A stretch of 64,000 bases of DNA from Albimonas pacifica (GTDB taxonomy: Bacteria; Pseudomonadota; Alphaproteobacteria; Rhodobacterales; Rhodobacteraceae): NCBI RefSeq assembly GCF_900113695.1, contig NZ_FOQH01000005.1:124001-188000 (forward strand), read 5' to 3'. The translations under genes and the position numbers were made by a program. Every line of letters begins with the position of its first letter. Position 1 is the first letter of the stretch. This document shows positions 63,370 through 64,000 of the stretch, one piece after another. The notes beneath the pieces are model-generated. The model searched no databases. It was not told the origin of the DNA and saw nothing but the letters and a program-made list of their open reading frames with translations.

Positions 63370-63471
63370 GGCGGTCTCCCGGGCGCCGCGGCGGAGCCCC
63401 GGTCGGCGCGGGGGCGTCGCGTCTGGTGGCGGATCCGGACGCGCAGACGCGGGCCGCGGTCCGGAACGGAG

Positions 63472-63500
63472 GCGGGGGCCCGCGCGCGGCGGGCCCCCGC
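63472..63500 (-). terminator. Hairpin downstream of the alkaline phosphatase gene
   Basis: A perfect 10-bp stem GCGGGGGCCC / GGGCCCCCGC with a nine-base loop lies 17 bases after the phosphatase stop codon. There is no T-run. Confidence 0.45.
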
Positions 63501-63516
63501 GAAGCCTAGCGCAGGA

Positions 63517-64000
63517 TCACTCGGCCGTCGCGGCCGCGTGCATCACGTGGAAGATCACGTTCTGCTCGATGGTGCCGCCCAGCAGATGCGCCCAGGGGCC
63601 CTTGGCCCAGGCCACCACGTCCTCGCCCGAGTGGGTCTCGGAGGACTTGGGGATCAGCGCCTGCTGCAGGAAGTCGGGGTCGGTCGCCTGCGCCTGGGTC
63701 AGCGCCTCGCGCTCGCCCGAGTAGCTGCCGTCCTCCTGCTTCTTGAGCACCGAGCCGGGGCCGTTGAGGTAGCCCACCACCGGGTAGGGCTTGCCGTCGT
63801 CGGCGGCGACCAGCTCGTCCGAGTGCTTCACCCCTTCGTTGGCGACGTCGTGGCAGAGGCCCGTGATCGGCGTGCCGCGGCCGCAGTAGCCGTTGAAGGC
63901 GATGGCGTGCTCATGGTCGGCGGTGACGATGATCAGCGTGTCGGCGTCGTCGGTCAGTTCGTCGGCCAGCGCCACGGCCTGCGCGAAGGCGACGCCGTCG
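63517..64000 (-). CDS. phoA: Alkaline phosphatase, C-terminal part (runs off the window)
   Basis: About 161 C-terminal residues are visible, in a frame open to base 64000. TLIIVTADHEHAIAFNG carries the metal-binding Asp-His pair, and SSETHSGEDVVAWAKGPWAHLLGGTIEQNVIFHVM has the conserved THSGEDV histidine and the family's C-terminal block. The enzyme releases phosphate from organic esters in the periplasm. The N-terminal part with the active-site Ser lies beyond the window. An in-frame GTG at 63975 is internal, not the start. Confidence 0.9.
   Translation of the reverse strand, partial: DGVAFAQAVALADELTDDADTLIIVTADHEHAIAFNGYCGRGTPITGLCHDVANEGVKHSDELVAADDGKPYPVVGYLNGPGSVLKKQEDGSYSGEREALTQAQATDPDFLQQALIPKSSETHSGEDVVAWAKGPWAHLLGGTIEQNVIFHVMHAAATAE

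Overview
The window is very GC-rich DNA, roughly 70 % by eye, and densely packed with bacterial genes. Several features point to a Rhodobacterales-type alphaproteobacterium: an SOS box of the alphaproteobacterial form GTTC-N7-GTTC before recA, an Irr-like motif before the iron exporter mbfA, two proteins with VPLPA-CTERM sorting tails, a type-2 heme A synthase, TRAP and BMP-type solute importers, and kdsA. The species cannot be named from the sequence alone. No phage, transposase, CRISPR array or rRNA is visible. One tRNA (Ala, anticodon CGC) is present.

Layout. 1-9.9 kb: the 5' part of a XerD-type recombinase with a 44-residue membrane protein, diverging from aroK-aroB; two exosortase-sorted surface proteins; a radical SAM enzyme; rpe; a GST and an SDR; a candidate small RNA ending in a strong terminator; and trkH. 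9.9-20.4 kb: an ArsR regulator with an ArsP-like permease, an ABC membrane half without ATPase, gloB, methyltransferases, a crotonase, recA and mbfA. 20.4-34 kb: icd, tRNA and wobble-type housekeeping genes, ctaA, two c-type cytochromes, kdsA, nhaA and yggT. 34-44.5 kb: tRNA-Ala, a decayed fumarylacetoacetate-hydrolase-like gene, then a carboxylic-acid catabolism operon: GntR regulator, acyl-CoA dehydrogenase, acyl-CoA ligase, TRAP transporter in the order P-M-Q, and a PA1024-like NADH:quinone reductase. 44.5-49.3 kb: an unusual redox operon. It encodes a flavoprotein with a BFD-type [2Fe-2S] segment fused to a membrane domain, an 11-heme cytochrome c, a mono-heme DUF3365-like protein and a globin.

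49.5-60.8 kb is a nitrogen-scavenging operon behind a divergent LysR regulator. It holds a BMP-type ABC importer, formamidase, biuret hydrolase, a second related cysteine hydrolase, a cupin and AtzF-type allophanate hydrolase. A CuZn superoxide dismutase gene sits inside it on the opposite strand. The products would import an oligo-urea compound and strip it to ammonia and CO2. The second hydrolase makes triuret to biuret to allophanate a testable route. The window closes with a LolD/FtsX-like ABC pair plus a DUF3299-like Tat protein, and the 3' part of an alkaline phosphatase.

The most striking non-coding feature is a family of three intergenic elements at about 11.4, 16.2 and 28.9 kb, each near 290 bp and in the same orientation. 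Each carries a long nested palindrome whose arms differ between copies but stay complementary within a copy. That pattern suggests the folded structure is what is conserved.
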